Shown one piece after another: positions 8,104 to 10,000 of a stretch of DNA of 10,000 nucleotides (its first letter is position 1; each line of letters opens with the position of its first letter). This stretch comes from Actinidia chinensis. Taxonomy: Eukaryota; Streptophyta; Magnoliopsida; Ericales; Actinidiaceae. The notes under the pieces were generated by a model. It had not been told where the DNA came from and did not search any database. It worked only from the letters and a program-made list of their open reading frames with translations. Position numbers and translations under genes: made by a program. The stretch covers positions 70,001 to 80,000 of the forward strand of contig VIGQ01000009.1 in the NCBI GenBank assembly GCA_009663005.1, read 5' to 3'.

Positions 8104-8150
8104 GCCCAAAGCCCCAAAGCCCAAATCCCAAAGCCCCAAGCCCCGAGCCC
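8104..8150. repeat. Cytosine-rich simple repeat in the left LTR
   Basis: Six or seven imperfect GCCCCAAA/GCCCAAAT/GCCCCGA units form the start of a GC-rich island that runs to about 8210. The right LTR has a shorter counterpart, GCCCAAGCCCAAGCCC (9373-9388). Confidence 0.75.
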
Positions 8151-8601
8151 CCGACCGAACCGGGAAACGGGTCCCGGGACGGCGGGCGCTGCGGCGCAAC
8201 TTGCCGCACATGGTCCAAATCCCTAACGCCCATAGCTTATGGATCAGGCCCCACTTTAATACATACCTCACTCCCCTTTAAAACTTTGTGGTGCCCAAGG
8301 GGCCCAAATTTTAAAGAGTCCATACTTGGGCTTTTAATTTCCTCTAACTTTTCCTTTCTTTTTCCAATGTGGGACAACCTTGTCTATCCCCATTTTTCCT
8401 TTGCAGTGAGCTTCTTTAGAAACAATTTCTCAATTCAACTTAACTTAGTTTTTTTTGAGACAAATGAATCACTAAATTCATCTCCTCAGTTCGGAAGAAC
8501 AGGAATATATCATTGTTCATTTATTTGAGTGTACGGAACTTAATAAAATTTTAGTGCCAAAGTGTGTTTCCAACACCTCTCAAAAAACCAAACTTCTAAC
8601 A

Positions 8602-9170
8602 ATCCCCCACATGAATGGAAATTGGAATGTGATGTCTGTACTGTAACCTAAGATAGAGAGAAAATGGAGAATTAACGCATCAGGAGAGGTAGCTTTTCGG
8701 CCTTGAACCTTCCTTATGACATACTATCGGATTTACTTCGCCAAACATGGGAACATGACGCCTTGACCTGTCCAGCTTTGAGTGTCAAACCCACAAGCAA
8801 AAAAAAATATGCACCCGATAACCCTCCGACACTTTTTTGGTTTCTCATGGTTGTGTTCATTTTTGGCCCTCGAACACACCTGGTTCTCATATGGCTCTAG
8901 AGAAATTTCATCCCAAATTCTATAGAACGGCCCAACCACACTCACATCGGTTGGACATCTTGTTAAGATACTCGCAATATACCCCACTTAATATTTTTAA
9001 GATACAAGTGTCCCTTAAAGTTATACTTAGCCTAAATTCTCCTACAGACAACGCACGTTTGTTACTTCCTAGGAACAGTAGGTCAAAAAAGGTTTTTACC
9101 CTTTTTCTCTACCACATGTGCTTATACCACACTACCACTGTACACATTTGGTTTAGGGACCTTTCTTTTC
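8602..9170 (-). other. Internal remnant of the second LTR element, unidentified
   Basis: This 569-bp segment lies between the two LTR copies. The longest minus-strand frame (8733-8987, 84 codons) shows no gag, protease, integrase, RT or RNase H motif, and no CCHC knuckle or chromodomain is visible. The segment is of moderate G+C, unlike the AT-rich surroundings, and ends in the polypurine tract. It may be untranslated DNA that lay near the 3' end of the parent element, or non-coding filler of a non-autonomous family. The plus-strand frame 8837-9292 runs through it into the right LTR and is judged spurious. Confidence 0.6.
8603..8610 (-). promoter_or_regulatory. Polypurine tract of the second LTR element
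   Basis: The minus strand reads CATGTGGGGGAT directly before TGTTAG. A G-rich purine run abutting the 3' LTR primes plus-strand DNA synthesis in LTR retrotransposons, and GTGGGGGA followed by T-TG is common in plant elements. No such tract lies outside the right copy, consistent with that copy being the 5' LTR. Confidence 0.8.
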
Positions 9171-9259
9171 TGCACAAATTGGAAAGTTTCACCTATTCGC
9201 GGATCAAAGAAAACTTTCCAGAAGAAATTCCGTCAAACCAACCGCTTTGTTTAAAAATC

Positions 9260-9279
9260 CGAAACGGTGTGACCGTTCG
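9260..9279. other. Short hairpin conserved in both LTRs, right copy
   Basis: This 20-base hairpin is identical to that at 7985-8004. A 3-base length difference sits just upstream of it, so it is a conserved block within a diverged repeat. Confidence 0.55.
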
Positions 9280-9385
9280 CAAAAGGAATTAATTCCGGGG
9301 AAGAACTGTAATTTCTTAATTTAGAATTAAATATTGAATAAATTTTTCCTCAAAAAAATTATATTCAATTAAGCCCAAGCCCAAG

Positions 9386-9406
9386 CCCGGCCCGAACCGG
9401 GCCGGG
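9386..9406. other. GC-only hairpin in the right LTR
   Basis: CCCGGCCC, a 5-base loop (GAACC), and GGGCCGGG form a perfect 8-bp G/C stem. The left LTR has a different hairpin at the matching place (8160-8177: CCGGGA, 6-base loop, TCCCGG). Confidence 0.6.
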
Positions 9407-9824
9407 CCGGGCGGGTGCGGCCTTGCGGGCGCAGCTCGCACATGGGTCAAATCCATACAGCCCATAGGCTAATGGTCAGGCCCACTTCATACTAACTCCC
9501 CCCTGTAAAAACTTGTGGTGCCCAAGGGCGCCATTTAAAGAGTCCCATACTTGGGTTTATATTTCCACACTTCCTTTTCTTTTTTCCAAGGGGGACAACC
9601 TTGGCTATCCCCATTTTTTTTTTCCTTTGGCATTGAAGCTTCTTGGAGAACCAATTCTCATTCAAATTAAACCTTATTTTTTGCCAAATTGAATACACTA
9701 AATTCATCACTCATTTAGAGAAATGACTCTTTCCATTGTTCATTTAATTTAGTTACGGAAACTTAATAAAATTTTATTCCAAAGTGTTTCACAAACCACA
9801 CTCTCAAAAACCAAACTTCTAACA

Positions 9825-10000
9825 GAAGGTACCACTATTGAATTTGGTCCTCTCTTACCGTTTCATGTGATATTTTCTTTCATCTGTTGCCCACCAATTT
9901 CATGTATAAATATTAGATTGGATGGAACAGAGATTTGCAAACATTCGAGAGTGAGTTTGAAATGGACAATCTATTTTGATATAAATTATATTGATTGATT
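9825..10000. other. Right flank, no gene recognised; weak TATA-like motif
   Basis: TATAAATAT occurs at 9905-9913. The first ATG more than 30 bases downstream (9962) opens a frame that stops after five codons. The motif could belong to a promoter whose gene lies beyond the window, or be chance in AT-rich DNA. Confidence 0.25.

Larger units (their letters stand above)
7899..8601 (-). repeat. 3' LTR, left copy (part shared with the right copy)
   Basis: Homology with 9171-9824 starts at TGCACAAATTG and continues to CTTCTAACA. Shared landmarks are CACCTATTCGCGGATCAAAG, ACGGTGTGACCGTTCGCAAAA, CCGGGGAAGAA, a cytosine-rich GCCC tract, GTGGTGCCCAAGG, GGGACAACCTTG and ACTTAATAAAATTTTA. Many substitutions and small indels separate the copies, so the insertion is old. 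The polypurine tract lies immediately to its right (8603-8610). Confidence 0.85.
7397..9824 (-). mobile_element. Deletion-derivative LTR retrotransposon, no coding capacity
   Basis: Two same-orientation, diverged repeats (7899-8601 and 9171-9824) flank a 569-bp segment. On the minus strand each repeat begins TGTTAGAAGTTTGG, as LTRs begin with TG. Next to the left copy the internal side carries the polypurine tract GTGGGGGA, which marks that copy as the 3' LTR and gives minus-strand orientation. There is no gag, protease, integrase or RT motif, and no primer binding site beside the right copy. The arrangement fits an element that lost the R/U5 part of its 5' LTR together with the primer site and nearly all of the interior. 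No 5-bp target duplication is evident (CGAGG left against GAAGG right). A naturally small non-autonomous element (TRIM/LARD type) is the alternative. Confidence 0.7.
9171..9824 (-). repeat. 5' LTR, right copy, apparently lacking R/U5
   Basis: It aligns with 7899-8601 over its full length, with frequent indels, and ends in CTTCTAACA (TGTTAGAAG on the minus strand). A few bases of likeness may extend left to about 9158 (GGACCTT in both copies). Left of that, homology stops, whereas the left copy may continue for about 500 bases. No sequence matching TGG-starting primer sites lies just inside. This suggests a deletion joined the mid-LTR to the internal remnant. Confidence 0.8.

Noticed and set aside
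7736..9292. Plus-strand frames ending in a shared C-terminus (TYSRIK ... RNGVTVRKRN) in both LTR copies (7736-8017 and 8837-9292), suggesting a conserved protein
   Set aside because: The shared part is just the LTR sequence read antisense. Codon by codon, most differences between the copies change the amino acid and almost none are silent, so there is no sign of protein-level constraint; the 3-base indel that keeps the frame is probably chance.
1..10000. CRISPR arrays, prokaryotic operons, tRNA or rRNA genes, and virus-derived genes
   Set aside because: No regularly spaced short repeats, no ribosome-binding-site/ORF chains, no cloverleaf or rRNA core motifs, and no viral hallmark beyond the copia retrotransposon domains were seen.

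Overview
The window looks like nuclear intergenic DNA from a flowering plant, probably a dicot. It is AT-rich with long A/T runs, has no long open reading frames, and is built mostly from decayed transposable elements. I find no intact protein-coding gene, no RNA gene, no CRISPR array and nothing prokaryotic.

Region 1 (1 to about 4165, minus strand) is the 5' part of a degenerate Ty1/copia LTR retrotransposon running leftwards off the window. From right to left it shows a probable 5' LTR remnant (from 3871), a tRNA-iMet-type primer binding site (3857-3868), gag (start near 3829), protease (DSGA at 2933-2944), integrase (RLGHMSEKGMK, CEDC, SDNGGEY) and reverse transcriptase (YVDD at 271-282). 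Every domain is broken by frameshifts and stops, and two of the three integrase catalytic residues are replaced. RNase H and the 3' LTR would lie left of base 1. A separate 871-bp non-autonomous DNA transposon (551-1421) has inserted into the RT region. It has perfect 16-bp terminal inverted repeats and a 6-bp TTTTAA target duplication.

Region 2 (about 4165-7396) is AT-rich sequence without a recognisable gene. It holds a possible 170-bp MITE (5299-5468), an AAT microsatellite (5561-5585) and a diverged tandem duplication of about 70 bp (6715-6853).

Region 3 (about 7397-9824) is a second LTR-type element, also on the minus strand. Two diverged copies of one LTR (7899-8601 and 9171-9824) are in the same orientation. 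They flank a 569-bp internal remnant that ends in a polypurine tract directly beside the left LTR. The right LTR seems to have lost its R/U5 end together with the primer binding site and all coding sequence, so this is a deletion derivative. The last 176 bp hold only a weak TATA-like motif.

Nothing here forms a cooperating gene system. The points most worth a second look are the DNA transposon with its unusual 6-bp duplication and subterminal repeats, the unidentified 569-bp internal segment, and two LTR hairpins kept in both diverged copies.
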